Shown: positions 33,708 through 44,909 of the stretch, piece after piece
Position numbering within the stretch: position 1 is the stretch's first letter
How the letters are laid out: every line of letters starts with the position of its first letter
NCBI GenBank assembly: GCA_964017235.1
Contig: OZ024930.1
Location: 156,116,221-156,180,220 of the forward strand
Source of the DNA: Sabellastarte sp. h YS-2021
Taxonomy: Eukaryota > Annelida > Polychaeta > Sabellida > Sabellidae
DNA length: 64,000 bases
Reading direction: 5' to 3'
The notes under the pieces: model-generated
The model's database searches: none
The model's input: only the letters and a program-made list of their open reading frames with translations
What the model was told of the DNA's origin: nothing
Position numbers and translations under genes: made by a program

Positions 33708-34420
33708 GATGTGGGTGTTCCACCACACGACTAAGGCTCCCGATTAAGGGTTTTTGAGGGTCAGTTTGAAAAATTTTCTTAGTCCCAGGCGTCCTGTAAG
33801 GGTCGGTTGTGGTCGTGTGAAAAATCAAACATGTTTGATATTTCTCCCAATCCAAACCGATTATTTTTTCCCGCCATAAACAAAATGTCCAGTCCCAGGC
33901 TTCCCCAGACCTCCTCAGACCAAATTTACACAGTCCTATGTTGTCCCAGGCTGCCTGTGACCCTTAGTCCCCGACCCTTAGTCCCAGATCCTTAGTGCCT
34001 TAGTCCCAGGCCTCCTGCGACCCTTAGTCCCATTGCAAAACAAGAATCGGCCATCTCAGTCTGGGGAAGAGTGGGGTCGCCTGAGTAGGTCTGAGGACGC
34101 CGGGACTTAGTCGTGGGTTAGTCGTGGGTTAGTCCCAGCAGGCCTGAGGCGTCCTGGGACCCAGTCAGTATGTCTACGACCAGATCTTGGATCAAACCGA
34201 CCAGAAAAATGGCTTAGTCGGTTCTTAGTCCCAGACCAGTCGGGGACTGTCTGGGGCCACCTGGGGTCTCCTTAGGCTTCCTGAGACCGATCTGAACATA
34301 ATCCCAGACTTTGACACTGATCCAGTTTTCCCGCCCATTTTATCTTTTTTTTTCACCGACTGTCCATGATTAAGGGTCCCAGACTGCATCGGGGCTTAGT
34401 CCTTTGGTGGAACAGGGGCA
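33708..34420. mobile_element. 713-bp non-autonomous element rich in CTTAGTCCC, copy 1
   Basis: Inverted ends (TGTGGGTGTTCCACCACAC at left; reverse complement of the right end TGCCCCTGTTCCACCAAAG) and TAA on both sides (33705-33707, 34421-34423) point to a PIF/Harbinger-like MITE. A second copy in opposite orientation lies at 56672-57391. The interior is packed with CTTAGTCCCA, CCTTAGTCC and GTCGTGGGTTAGTC words, roughly a dozen, in both arms. These look like reiterated protein-binding sites. No coding frame is convincing. Confidence 0.8.
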
Positions 34421-34973
34421 TAAGCTGCTGAAATAGATGAAAAACTTTAACTTTAAATTTTCTAGTGAGTTTACCAGATGAACTCCAAACTTCAATACCA
34501 TGTCACATAGTCTTGCATAGTGTGGGCCAAAGGTTAAAATTAGGCTTTTACATTCCGTTCAATATCTGGTAAAAGGCACACAGGAACACACGTGTATCTC
34601 TTTCACAATCATAACTATTTTCTCAACAGATGTTGTTTCAATCAAAAATCATCTCTCTCAGGAACCTTAGTGTCTACAGTCCATTGAGTATCTGCACGAT
34701 GTTTTATTAATTGTTTAACTTGTAAATATTTTCCAATAAATATACTGAAAAATATATATCATATAAATTTTTAATTTATCTATAAAAATATATGACCAAT
34801 AAATACAGGTTAATATAACATTTGTAAAATGTAGATCTTTGTAAATTCCTAGAATTCAATGTGGCTTCTGTGAGGGTTTAATTTTGATGAAAAACAAATA
34901 ATGGCGAGGATGATCCATAAAGGCCTGTTTACACAGTATATTGTGGTTGTAGCAGTTCATACTTAAATTTAGC

Positions 34974-35484
34974 TTAAACCCCAGTCACTCTACATGTGGT
35001 ATAACCCGCCATCATAGGCATTGGGCAAATCACCCCTGTCCTTGAACTACCATCTGAGGTTTGTATGCGAACTTCTAACATGCTGGTGAAACGTCCAACA
35101 GCTTGGGCATGCTATGGAAGTTATAAAATGTTCAAATGTTCCGTGTCTAGATATGGAACCATGAGCATTTGCAGATGAACTTTTTGATACGGTAATTGAA
35201 GATGTGGTCCATAGGGTATATAAGGTTATGACTCGGGCATGTTTCAGTATAATATGGTGACATAAGGTGAGTTGAGGAATTGGACGTTTTGCCAATGTGG
35301 TGCAAGTTCGCACACAAAAATCAGATGGTAGTTGAAGGACAGGGATGTTTCACCCAATACCTATAACTTCAGACTTATACCGCTTGTATTGTGACTGATA
35401 CAACAAAGCTCCCAAGGTATGAAGCGGCCACCGAGTAAAACCTCTAACAGCGGGACATACCGCCTGTAGTGTGACTGGGGTATT
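34974..35484. mobile_element. ~510-bp MITE with CCCC-TCACACTACAGG termini, copy 1
   Basis: Left end TTAAACCCCAGTCACTCTAC; right end, reversed, AATACCCCAGTCACACTACA then GGCGGTATGTCCCGC. The terminal inverted repeats match those at 49637-50173 and a single end at 54735-54820. Internal words such as GGACAGGGATGTTTCAC are also shared with copy 2. No coding capacity. Confidence 0.7.
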
Positions 35485-35782
35485 GAGACACTTGTCTGTA
35501 TGACTCTAAAATGAGACCCCATATGTTGGTCGTGCACAGATAAAAATGAACTATGCCACACTAAGATATCTATCCACCACTTCACCACTATGTATTTTTA
35601 TACAGTTAAAGGACATTACAACTATTTCAGCCATTTCAAAAAATATGCTACATGCTGACAGATGGTCCATATGAGGAGAAGGCGTCCTACATAAATACAA
35701 ATCCTGACTTATGTACATCTATGAAACTGAATGGATAGTACCAATACACAAAATGCATTGAGCCACAAATGAGGCCCTGTAA

Positions 35783-36232
35783 CAACTTATTTTGTATCAA
35801 TGACTTATTTTGTATTACCTGATTTATTTTGTTGTAAAATTGCCTTATTTTGTATTACTTGGCCGACTTATTTCTTATCAAAAGCTGACTTAATATGCTA
35901 CGAAGCGGTGCGCAAAATTTTAACAAGATTTCAGGGTGATACAAAATAAGTCAATAATACAAAATAAGCTGCTCTATAGACAACTTGTTTTGTATCACTG
36001 ACTTATTTTGTAGTAATTTCAATTCACCTTTCATAGTAGCTTGTCTCCATCAAAGGATGGACTCAAAAGAGTTTAATCCTTACTGGATTCAATCTTGTTG
36101 TCCATTTACCATTCGCCTGATAGTAATTCTTATTTTCAGCACTGACATTGATACAAAATAAATCGATAATACAAAATAAGCTGCAATATAGATAACTTAT
36201 TTTGTATCACTGACTTATTTTGTATTATCAGG
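35783..36232. repeat. Alternating inverted repeats of ACTTATTTTGTAT
   Basis: TTATTTTGTATCA/TTATTTTGTATTA words appear forward at 35787-35855, reversed (GATACAAAATAAG, AATACAAAATAAG) at 35937-35972, forward at 35985-36014, reversed at 36150-36181 and forward at 36193-36228. Two ~78-bp hairpins with short loops (near 35975 and 36185) result, about 213 bp apart. Probably a foldback or palindromic MITE. Confidence 0.7.
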
Positions 36233-36239
36233 TTATAAA

Positions 36240-36955
36240 ACTCCAAATCATGTAAGGAATTTTGTTTTTAAAACTGTGAAACTCTTTGTTTATTCATTAT
36301 TTTAATGTTACATTAACACTTTGGCATAGATTACACTAAAACATATATCATAAGTTAGAAAATACATCTAAATTGTTATAATTATTAATATTTGCCTCTT
36401 ATTAGCCATTTCATGAAAGACCATGCAATTTTCCTTGGATGTGTAGCCATTCCTATTGCAAATCGAAGATCCTTGGACATCTCAAAAACTACAATAGGTG
36501 CAATATGTTAAAAAGTTATAGCAATCTTTTGGAATGATGATCAATGTGCCAAATTTAACATTATTTTTTTCATCCTTTTCATGTAATTTTCATGATAATT
36601 TTGTAGAACGAGGACTTCTTACAATGGTAATTAGCACATAAGAATTGGAAAAATTGTATTTATCCCTGAAATTTTAGTATTGCAAAGATTTTGGTTATTA
36701 AAATGATACACAGTCATTCTTGTTTTCTTTCTGATACATAATAAATGCTTAATGCTACCAATGGATCAACACATGTGCCACCTTCTCTATATTCTATTGA
36801 ATAATGCTGAGCTGACATGTGATTACCATTTGTCTGTTGTCTGGACATTTTGCAAAACAGTATTTGGGACATATGTAGCTTTTATGTTGTGCAGGTATTG
36901 TTGTCACCCAGGTATTGGTGTCAGGTTGGGCAGTTGGGCGGTCTCTCAGCCAAGT
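36240..36955. other. Intergenic sequence, nothing recognised
   Basis: No exon, RNA gene or clear repeat seen. Confidence 0.45.
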
Positions 36956-36959
36956 GGAT

Positions 36960-37335
36960 GGGCTGGCTTCAGTAATAACTCATCCCTGCTGTATCTCATA
37001 AACCATAAGGGGTAGGATGTTGAACGTTGATAGAGACACGGAGAGACATTGGTTAAGGGGTGTAGGTGTGCAGCATCATAGTATGACCTTGATTTGACCT
37101 TTGACCTTGCCATAGTGATTTTGATCTTTAAAATCTTATCCAGCCCATATCTTTCAAAGTGTAAGGTGTAGGATGTTGATACTTGGTAGGGATATTGGTT
37201 AGGAAGTATAGGTTAGCCATGTGCAGTGTAACATGTTGACCTTTGAGCTTGTCATAGCAATGCTGACCTTTATAGTCTTTAAAAGGTTGATACTTCACAT
37301 AAACATTGGCCGGGGGACAGGTGTATTGTTCAACT
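36960..37335 (+). repeat. Decayed tandem repeat, ~150-bp unit (relative of 28720-29115)
   Basis: CATAAACCATAAGGGGTAGG, GTGTAAGGTGTAGGATGTTG and ATTGGTTA(A/G)G recur about every 150 bases, with TGACCTTTGACCTTG between them. About 2.5 units. Confidence 0.6.
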
Positions 37336-38297
37336 TCGTAGTCTTACATCAATGCTTCCTATAACTTTACTCTGTAATGTTGAACATGAATATAATATTT
37401 AGGCAGATGTTTCTTGAGTGTATGAAGTGTACATTTTAACATCTTATCTCATTGAGTTCATTGATTTTCAAAAGGTTGTGAGATCTGGCCATCTCTGATG
37501 CTATTTTTTATTGGGAAACAACATGCAACCAGTTGCAGCATTTTAACCTTTTTATGCTAGTGTTTCTACCAATAAACCAAATCTGAGCTCTCTATATGTA
37601 AACTTTATCTGACTCAACAAGGGCATTTATACTTCCACAAATATATTCCAGTCCAAGATTTAACACCAAACTCAAGTTCATTTACAGATGCAAATATAAT
37701 TTGCATATATGCCACCATGGTATTCATAATTTCAGTATGTTGGTGATAAATTTTTCTATGTTTAAATATGTGCTTCTGTTGTGACTTGATTGTCTGCTGT
37801 ATTTGCCCTGACCTGTGATGTTTTAAAACAGACCCATTCACTGACAGATGATTGAACGGGGATTAAATTAAACAAGCACAGACGAATAACTAACAAAAGC
37901 ACTTGAGTATTGTTTAATTCCACCAAATCATGCAATTTTTGCAATATTTAACTTGATAAAAAATCTTTGCAGCTATGGCATTAGGGACAACTTTTTTTTT
38001 AATTTTTGGAATAGCCATTACATCCTGTCATGAGCTGTCTTAAGTTAAACATACTGGAGGGGTGAAGAGGTTGTCAAATAGATATATGGGGATGGAGGGG
38101 GGGCTCGTGTACTATCTACATATGAGGTCTTTTTCGGAGGAAAAGGGAGAGGTAGTTAACAAAATATGGACAAAAGCATGAACAGACAAATTCAATCTTG
38201 GAGAGAAGAAAACAGAACAGATATAACTGTCATAGACTGCAAATGTGTATCCATGGAAACATAAACCTATACCTTTGACAATTAATAAGTATGCACA

Positions 38298-38830
38298 TCT
38301 AATCCAATCTAATCTACCGCTTTGCAGGCACAAAATCTTCCTCACATAGGCGAACTCAGTGTTCTATGGTAACAAATACATTAGCCATATGGATAGATAG
38401 TCGAGGGGCGGTCAAGGCCAGTAGTCCTAAATTATGGGTGTTACCAAAAGTTAAGGAGACTAGGTGGGGAAACTGGAGTTAAACAGCTGGGTTTTCAGGT
38501 GTTTCCTGAAGAATGTGACAGAGGAACTATTTCCCATTTGGAAGGGGAAAGAGTTCCAAAGAACAGGGGCATGGTGACTGGAAGAATTCAAAAAGTGTTT
38601 GTTTGATTTGTGAACTGTGCGGTCAAAGGTGGGGATGTGAAGGAACTTAAGTATAGGGCTGCTGTGTCTATTGTTTCTGGAGGAGGCGTAGGGGTAAATT
38701 CATTCACTTAGGTATTCTGGTTGACTGTGGTTTATAATTTTGTATGTAGTGAGGCCTATTTTAAATTGTACCCTGTACCTGACTGGGTGCCAATGGAGGG
38801 GTAATATGAGACAAACTTAGAGGTATGAGG
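38298..38830 (-). mobile_element. LINE 3' end, ATTAGATT-tail family, longest copy
   Basis: The minus strand reads, with frame changes, LHWHPVRYRVQFKIG, YKIINHSQPEYLSE, VLWNSFPFQ and TFFRKHLKTQLFNSSFP. This is the RT thumb to C-terminus of a CR1/L2-group ORF2. It ends in CTGCAAAGCGGTAGATTAG. It lies about 470 bases past the gene A stop codon, same strand. Confidence 0.75.
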
Positions 38831-38886
38831 TGCTGCAATCTTCTTAACTCAAAATCAGTGATACAAACATGTACATTAACATACCA

Positions 38887-38892
38887 TTTATT
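38887..38892 (-). terminator. Candidate poly(A) signal of gene A
   Basis: AATAAA on the minus strand about 410 bases beyond the gene A stop. No closer canonical signal was noticed. Weak, position-based call. Confidence 0.25.
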
Positions 38893-39098
38893 ATTACTTT
38901 GACATATATTAAAATGAAAAGGATAATAAAAAAGTATGAAAATAATACCCAGCCCTGTATGGACTTAAAAGTCACTTTGAATATATAGCAATTCACAAAC
39001 AGAGCAAACATATTTTGAGATAGAAAACAATGAATAAGCATAATAATACAATGCATAAAGATAAGCAATATATAATTTACTTTTTCTTTCTTTTTCTT

Positions 39099-39210
39099 GA
39101 TAGTTGGTCCATGATGAGGTTAATACATTTGATTGTTGGTCCATAATGAGGTTAATACATTTGATAGTTGATCCATAATGAGTTAATACATTTGATAGTT
39201 GGTCCATATA
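39099..39210 (+). repeat. 32-bp minisatellite, about 3.5 copies
   Basis: GATAGTTGGTCCATGATGAG-type units start at 39099, 39131, 39163 and 39194, with GTTAATACATTT between them. It lies in the probable 3' UTR of gene A. Confidence 0.85.
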
Positions 39211-39299
39211 CACTCACACAAAAGCAAACCAAACTTTTCATCCAAATTGGGTTTTTGTCAAGCACCCCCTGTGTTCCTATTTCTCAAATCTTCTTAAAT

Positions 39300-39445
39300 T
39301 TAAAATATTTTTCCCATCAGAAGGATGGACAGAAGAGAAGGCACCAAGGATATGCATGGAAGGTTGATATGTCCTGTGTTGTCCTGTCTTCCTGCATTAC
39401 CATCTGTGTCTTCACTGCACGGTGGTGTCTCATCACTAGCGACCG
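39300..39445 (-). CDS. Gene A last exon: linker and hydrophobic C-terminus
   Basis: Inferred terminal exon. CTGTTCACAG|CGGTC is a good acceptor, and its phase (1 base carried in) fits the donor of the ShK exon exactly. With that base it reads SVASDETPPC, then SEDTDGNAGRQDNTGHIN and LPCISLVPSLLSILLMGKIF, then a stop at 39302-39300. The Ser/Asp/Asn-rich stalk and short hydrophobic tail resemble a GPI-attachment signal or short membrane anchor, as found in CAP relatives such as PI16 or GLIPR1. This could tether gene A's product to the surface. The homologous exon of gene B is not visible, so support is phase, acceptor and composition only. Confidence 0.6.
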
Positions 39446-39475
39446 CTGTGAACAGACCAGAGGTAAAACAACATG

Positions 39476-39720
39476 AACACAAGGGCACTTGGGGAGCACA
39501 TTCCTCAGCCAAGGCATGCATACTTAATAATAAGTAAATAGGAAAATCCGGAACTTTGATAATTTTATGTATCCAGGCAGTGATCTGGACACAAAATTGA
39601 ATTGAGCTTAGTTGGGAAAAGACTCATCTTATTTTTTCATCATGAAGATCCGACAAGTGGTATTTGTGTAATCCTGTTAATAAAAGGTCATAAATTTAAT
39701 AGCTTCTTGGCGGAGGTGAT
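39476..39720. mobile_element. MITE-like element with CCTCCGCCAAGG ends, copy 1
   Basis: Begins AACACAAGGGCACTTGGGG, CTCAGCCAAGG, and ends TTCTTGGCGGAGGT, the inverted counterpart. The interior GATCTGGACACAAAATTGAA matches copy 2 (44151-44442). The element begins about 30 bases from the acceptor of the gene A last exon. Confidence 0.7.
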
Positions 39721-39729
39721 ATGTACCAT

Positions 39730-40795
39730 ATTACAACATCCACAAGTCCAAATGTGAAACACAGATTCGTTTCAAAGTGATTCAGTTCCCAGCTTATCTG
39801 CTTACCTTTGAACATCTACAGCATACAGAAAAGTCAATAATCCATGTTCTGCGGAAGTCTCTTTTTTGTGTATATGGTTAACTGCCAAATTGGGTCATGA
39901 ACCCCTTTCAATCTGTGCAGTGAAACATCTCCTTTACCAGTGTTTTATCAGATCCGACAGTCAACAACTACACTCTATACTTAAATCTCTGTGATCGTCA
40001 GGTAGAACCTACTAACTGACAATGTGCTATATAATCTGCCCCAATATACACCTTCACCAAGTCCTTTTGTCTTTTTGTGTCATATATGGGTACTGTATGA
40101 CTGTTAAAGAAACAGACAGCCTTTTTTAGAAACTGTCCCTCTTAATCCAGAATGCTTTTGGTATAATGAACTCCTATAGGTTTTTAATTTTAATTTAACT
40201 GTTCAGGTTAATCATATGTTACAAATACAAAGACTTGCAACAATACTAGTCCCCATAAGTTCTTTGATAATATTCAGGTCACATTAATACCCAACTTTAA
40301 TTTTAAAATCAGAGGTAAAAGCTATGGTAGAAGTAAAGGGTTTCTACTGCATCATTTAGAAGGTTCATGTACAATGTCATTTGACTACTTTACCAGAATA
40401 TCCTAAATGCCCTTTCTCACTTAATCACTTACTTGTTGTGTCACAAGTAAAACTTCTTTTTGATCTCTTCTCTCAGAAGATTTTCATATAACCACAGAGT
40501 TATCATGCAAAAAGACTTTAGTTGCCCTAGTAACAGTGTTAAGTTTGAGCCAAATGCAACAGAGAAAATATGCTATGTCATTATATTTTAAATATATTTA
40601 ATGAAGTAATTCATATACATCCATAGACTGTTGAAACTGTTTTATGATCTTTTGGCCAAGTGAATTACTCTAAAGCCTTCCTACCTCTGACACCATGAGA
40701 TGTAATGCTATCCCTGGCTTTAAATAAGAGATGCTGTTAATTGCCTGTTTTTTCACAGTGAAGAGAAACTGGTATGGACTGCTTGCTCACATCCT
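39730..40795. other. Gene A intron sequence, nothing recognised
   Basis: Intron between the ShK exon and last exon; no further exon or repeat recognised. Confidence 0.45.
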
Positions 40796-40799
40796 TCAT

Positions 40800-40865
40800 T
40801 TAGCCTTTGTGGTATTACCAATATAAAGCAAAGTGTTGTAAGTGATGTTAAACCCCAAAATAAAT
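40800..40865 (+). mobile_element. SINE 3' tail remnant
   Basis: AAGTGTTGTAAGTGATGTTAAACCCCAAAATAA matches, in shorter words (GTGACGTAAAACCCC), the tail of the SINE at 58103-58332. Only the tail remains. It ends close to the donor of the gene A ShK exon. Confidence 0.55.
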
Positions 40866-40883
40866 TAACTGTAATATACTTAC

Positions 40884-40994
40884 AGCAGACTCCACAGGTG
40901 ACAGGGCAATCCCTTTCCAGCTCAGCACGCCAGACGTCATCAGTGCAATAGGATATGTCAGCTTCACACGTGTCTTGGGTATCAACACAAGCAA
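40884..40994 (-). CDS. Gene A exon 7: ShK-like module
   Basis: A 111-nt exon, phase 1 in and out; acceptor TTTTGCAG, donor GTAAGTA. It reads ACVDTQDTCEADISYC, then DDVWRAELERDCPVTCGVC. The six Cys spaced C-x6-C-x6-C-x12-C-x3-C-x2-C fit the ShK/SXC fold, a small disulphide domain that in toxins blocks K+ channels and in larger extracellular proteins is a common accessory module. The typical ShK Lys-Tyr dyad is not evident, so toxin activity is not implied. It follows the EGF-like exon and precedes the inferred last exon. Confidence 0.82.
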
Positions 40995-41610
40995 CTGCAA
41001 AACAAAAATACTAATTGAACAAAGGAAGTAGAAAATACAAATCACTAGAAACTGACACTGCATTATAGCAATAGATCAAATAAATTATGAAATTGTTAAC
41101 TTCCAAGATTATTTTCAGATTTTTTTCCAGTATGATTTTGTATTACTCATAGACAATTTAAGCAGTAATGCATGAGTATTACTACTAATTTAAATGTTTT
41201 TGTGACTCATGGCTGAGTTGTTGACAACCCTGAAATGCAAACACTTGGATCTCCTTTATTTCCAACAATGCAAACATTATAGGGTTAAGTCTGGACTTGT
41301 TGTGGAAGGGTGTTATTGCAAAACAAAACCTTTGACCTTTGGTTTTCATGACAAAGAGACAATAAATACACCACACACTGGCAAAAGACGTCTGTGTTTA
41401 CCATAGGGTGTTGGGACATCTAACCTATGACTTAATATTTTCATTTCTCAATTTACATGTCCTGGAGGCCTCAGAGTGAAGTTTTGGTCAATGAGATGGA
41501 GAAAAAGTTTCATATTTCAATTTCTTTACGGTGGTTATGTGGAAACTATTTGATTTGAGAACATTTTTTTATATTAGATTCCACTGAACTTTGCATAATA
41601 TACAACTCAC

Positions 41611-41700
41611 CTGTACATTTGTGTCCACTCCATCCTGGGGTACAGTTACATCTACACTCTTCTGTGATTTGTCCACAGTTGGAACATTCAGCTGCACAGG
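41611..41700 (-). CDS. Gene A exon 6: EGF-like module
   Basis: A 90-nt, phase 1-1 exon, the standard for shuffled EGF modules; acceptor TGTTTACAG, donor GTGAGTT. It reads CAAECSNCGQITEECRC, then NCTPGWSGHKCTG. The C-x-C-x(n)-GWxGxxC ending is diagnostic of the EGF fold. The Asp/Asn-rich calcium-binding start is absent. It joins the hinge exon (GDSMC-S) to the ShK exon in frame. Confidence 0.88.
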
Positions 41701-41709
41701 CTGTAAACA

Positions 41710-44150
41710 TGATACAAATGGGAATAATAAACCAATACCATAAATTTGACTGGTATGAATTCAAACCTTCATTAGAATGTAACCCGGTCCAGTTTTGCAG
41801 AATGGTGGTTGGGATAACTTGGTTAAAACGACACCTATGACCAATACTTGTGTTGAAATGATATTTAAAAATGTCTTTTAAATACAGTACAAAAAAAAAA
41901 AGATTTTGGCCAAGATCAATAATTTAAACAACAAGATATTAACGACGCCCGATGCAGATCTAAATCATCATTAAAGAGGACCAAGCCAGAGGTAGACTGC
42001 ACTTTATTTGAAAATAAGGCAGGATGTATTGAACATATTTTAAGGTATGGGGCAAATATTGTTGAAGAATACTGTATCTTGATTCAGATCTAGAACAGAA
42101 TCATCTTTATGAAGGACTAAGCCTTGGGTACACCTCACCTTGTGTAAAAATACATGTATAACCCTGATACACTTGTGGGGTCGGATAATGGTGGTTTAAA
42201 GTTTGCATTTAACTTCATTTTCAGTAAAGTTTTATGTGATGGTTTACAATTATGTGGTATATGGCTGCTCCACTTGTACAGTACACATAAATTGTGTAGC
42301 CGTTCTTTTTAAATTAAAAACCGTGTCTGTGATAAATATGTTGATAAAACTGGTTGGCCACTTGCATGTGCATGCTTTATTACTAATTTTCTGATCAAGT
42401 TGATCTGATACTTCTGAAGTGAAGTGGGGCCACAATGGCCCCGTGTAAGACAGATACAATTATCAGGCGTGTCTTATAACGTTCTCATGAATTATGCACT
42501 GGTATAAGTGTTCTCAATGCATTGTATGCTATGCGCAAGTTCTGTATGGCCTCATTCATGAGAGGTATAAATGGTTATATATTACAGTTATAATAGTCGT
42601 CAGCAACTTCAGTTTGTGGTATTTAAGTTTTTATAGTATCTAGAATTCTTTGTATCTAGAATTTCTATCAGTAACATTTCAAACGGAGTTAAAAAAAATC
42701 TTTGAATTAAGTTTTCAGTTTTCGAATTATGTCACTTTTCCACTCAAACTGACTTCTAACAATCTCAATTTCTAACAACTTTTGGAATTATTTTTCTTTT
42801 ATAATGTACTACAATGAATCTTGTGATTTATAGGAAATAGGCCAGGAAAACTGCAACTTCTTCACTTAGTTATTCCCAAAATAATGTGACCATATTTTCC
42901 TGGTAAAATCTTAAAGCATGTTATTGTTTATGCAAAATAAGCCTGAGTATTTTGAATTTGTGCCCAAGGTTTGATTTGATTTAAATAATCTAAATACTTC
43001 CACACAAAGATGTAAACATCCTCGTAAGCGCTGATTGTCCAAGAAAAGATAGTTCAGAAACAAGAAAACCCCCAAAACAGTATTAACCTGGGGAAAGAGA
43101 GTTCTGGTGGTTAAGAACGCAAGTCTGAAAACTTAAATGTAAAAGCTTCTAACAAGCCTTATTGGGACATTACTGTAGCTTTTTAACAATAAATCTAATT
43201 CTAAGCCCTATTAATAGAGCATAATCTTCAGTAAAGTGCAGACTGTGTGTGTGACAACATTCAAGAACACTATCTAATTTTAAAAATCAAGGCACAAGAA
43301 GAACCGGTCGACATCATGGGGATTTATGCTGGATTTTAGTATGAATTACCACCCCTTGGCATGATTTGCTATCTTATCTTGCCATGTTATTACAATTATT
43401 CATATGATTTATTCACTTGGATCTCATCTTGGCTATTTTATATCTTATTAGTGTTCTATTGCATTATTTCTAAATTATTATAATCATTATAATTTGTTTT
43501 GATAGCTTTCTTCCAAATAATTTGTCTAATTAAATTTCCTTCTTTATCCATTTTTTCACCTTCTGGGGTGTAACCCCTCTAGATTGTAGTGCCTTTTCAG
43601 GTTACTCTTTCATTTAAAATAAAAAACAAACTTACAAATTCATATAATTTGATAAGTTGCTTCCCATATATTCATTTCACCTATTGACCTTGGGGCTTGA
43701 CTCCTTACAAAAATCAAAAATCTTTTAATCTTGCACCTTATCAGATTTGCACCTGTCTCACCCTGTTGGTGTTTGGTTGTTCAAAAGGGGTTTTTTCAAA
43801 ACTAATTTTTGGGCTTGGACTTCTAATAAATTGCTTACTTCCATCTGGGTTTAGGTTACTACCTCCTAATATCTTCCATAGGAATTATTTACAGTTACAC
43901 CTCCAGGTGCGGTTGGTGCACAAAATACTCACCTCTGTCATCCGTTAAATATATATATATAGGGAATGCAAACAAATAAGTTTTTCATAATATCAAAGAA
44001 ACTAAAAGCTTACATAAGTGGAGAATTTTGTTCTGACAGTTGTGCTGTATTTGTTTCATTTATAAATGTTCAGCCATGTTGTGCAACACCACATGTTTAT
44101 GCAAGAGCCATAACATAAAACCCATGTTGTAGTAGTACTGATGCATTAAA
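41710..44150. other. Gene A intron between exons 5 and 6
   Basis: Mostly unremarkable AT-rich intron. Around 42090-42130, CAGAATCATCTTTATGAAGGACTAAGCC resembles internal words of the MITE family at 44151 (and 45590-45640), so a decayed copy is likely. No exon seen. Confidence 0.45.
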
Positions 44151-44442
44151 AACAAGAGCACTCGGAGAGCGCAGACCTCCGCCAAGGGAGCGCATATCCT
44201 GAAAATTTCCTCAAAATCCGTCTGTAATGTTTTGAGTTATCTGTCTTTAAAAATTACATTTCATGGATCCAGATGATCCAGATATCCGGATCACAAAATT
44301 GAATCATTTCTTCCTTTTACCCTTTCAGAGATATCCTGAAAATTTCATCAAAAGTCGTCAATAAATTTTTTTAGTTATCTTGTTCACAAACAAACTCACA
44401 AACAAATGCAGGCAAAAACATAACCTCCTTGGTGGAGATAAT
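44151..44442. mobile_element. MITE-like element with CCTCCGCCAAGG ends, copy 2
   Basis: Begins AACAAGAGCACTCGGAGAGC, then GACCTCCGCCAAGG, and ends AACCTCCTTGGTGGAGATAAT. CCTCCGCCAAGG and CCTTGGTGGAGG are inverted. The interior has GGATCCAGATGATCCAG and TGAAAATTTCATCAAAA. Non-coding. Its right end lies about 14 bases from the donor of gene A exon 5, so the intron starts almost inside the element. Confidence 0.75.
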
Positions 44443-44455
44443 GATCCATACTCAC

Positions 44456-44491
44456 AACACATGGAATCCCCTTCCTCACAATTCTGTTCAT
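44456..44491 (-). CDS. Gene A exon 5: Cys-rich hinge piece
   Basis: A 36-nt exon, phase 1-1; acceptor CCTTTGCAG, donor GTGAGTATGG. With the split codon it reads YEQNCEEGDSMC. Same length and phase as gene B exon 5 (3777-3812), with two residue differences (N/K, E/Q). Confidence 0.82.
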
Positions 44492-44813
44492 CTGCAAAGG
44501 TAACAAGGTATTTAGCCATAACAGTAGATTGGAATATATGCCTTCCATGTCTCAAGTAGTATACGAATAACTCCCACATTATGTAACCTATTGATATGGC
44601 TTCCCACAGTCCTTATAGTCCTTATTCATCATACAGAAATGTCAGTGTTAAAGGTGTATACTTTTAATGTCCAGAACCAATAAATTTGTTTACAGTAAGT
44701 TACCCAATGTCAAGTTAGTAAAGCTCTCATCACCTGTTCTTACAAACACAACCATTCTAAAAGACAAGAGTGAAAGGGCCCAAGTGCCAAGTATGGTTCA
44801 TACTAAAACTCAC

Positions 44814-44905
44814 AGCATAGGTTGTTGTAGCAAGTCATCTGTCCCGAACTGCATTCCTTACAGGAAGATCCCTTCTTGAAAGGCTTTACACCAGGATAAT
44901 TTCCG
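44814..44905 (-). CDS. Gene A exon 4: end of CAP domain and Cys-rich hinge
   Basis: A 92-nt exon, phase 2 in, 1 out; acceptor ATCAAACAG, donor GTGAGTTTTA. It reads GNYPGVKPFKKGSSC, then KECSSGQMTCYNNLC. GNYPG closes the CAP2 signature, and the following CSSGxxxCYNNLC hinge is typical of invertebrate CAP proteins that carry EGF modules. Confidence 0.88.
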
Positions 44906-44909
44906 CTGT

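Noticed and set aside
35047-35588. Minus-strand open frames of 75-88 codons
   Set aside because: They lie within a MITE with matching copies elsewhere and look like chance frames.
39325-39537. Plus-strand frames opposite the gene A last exon
   Set aside because: Shadows of the minus-strand exon, which has acceptor and phase support.
40884-40994. ShK exon as a K+ channel toxin
   Set aside because: The Lys-Tyr dyad is not visible and the module is embedded in a larger CAP protein; an accessory-domain reading is safer.
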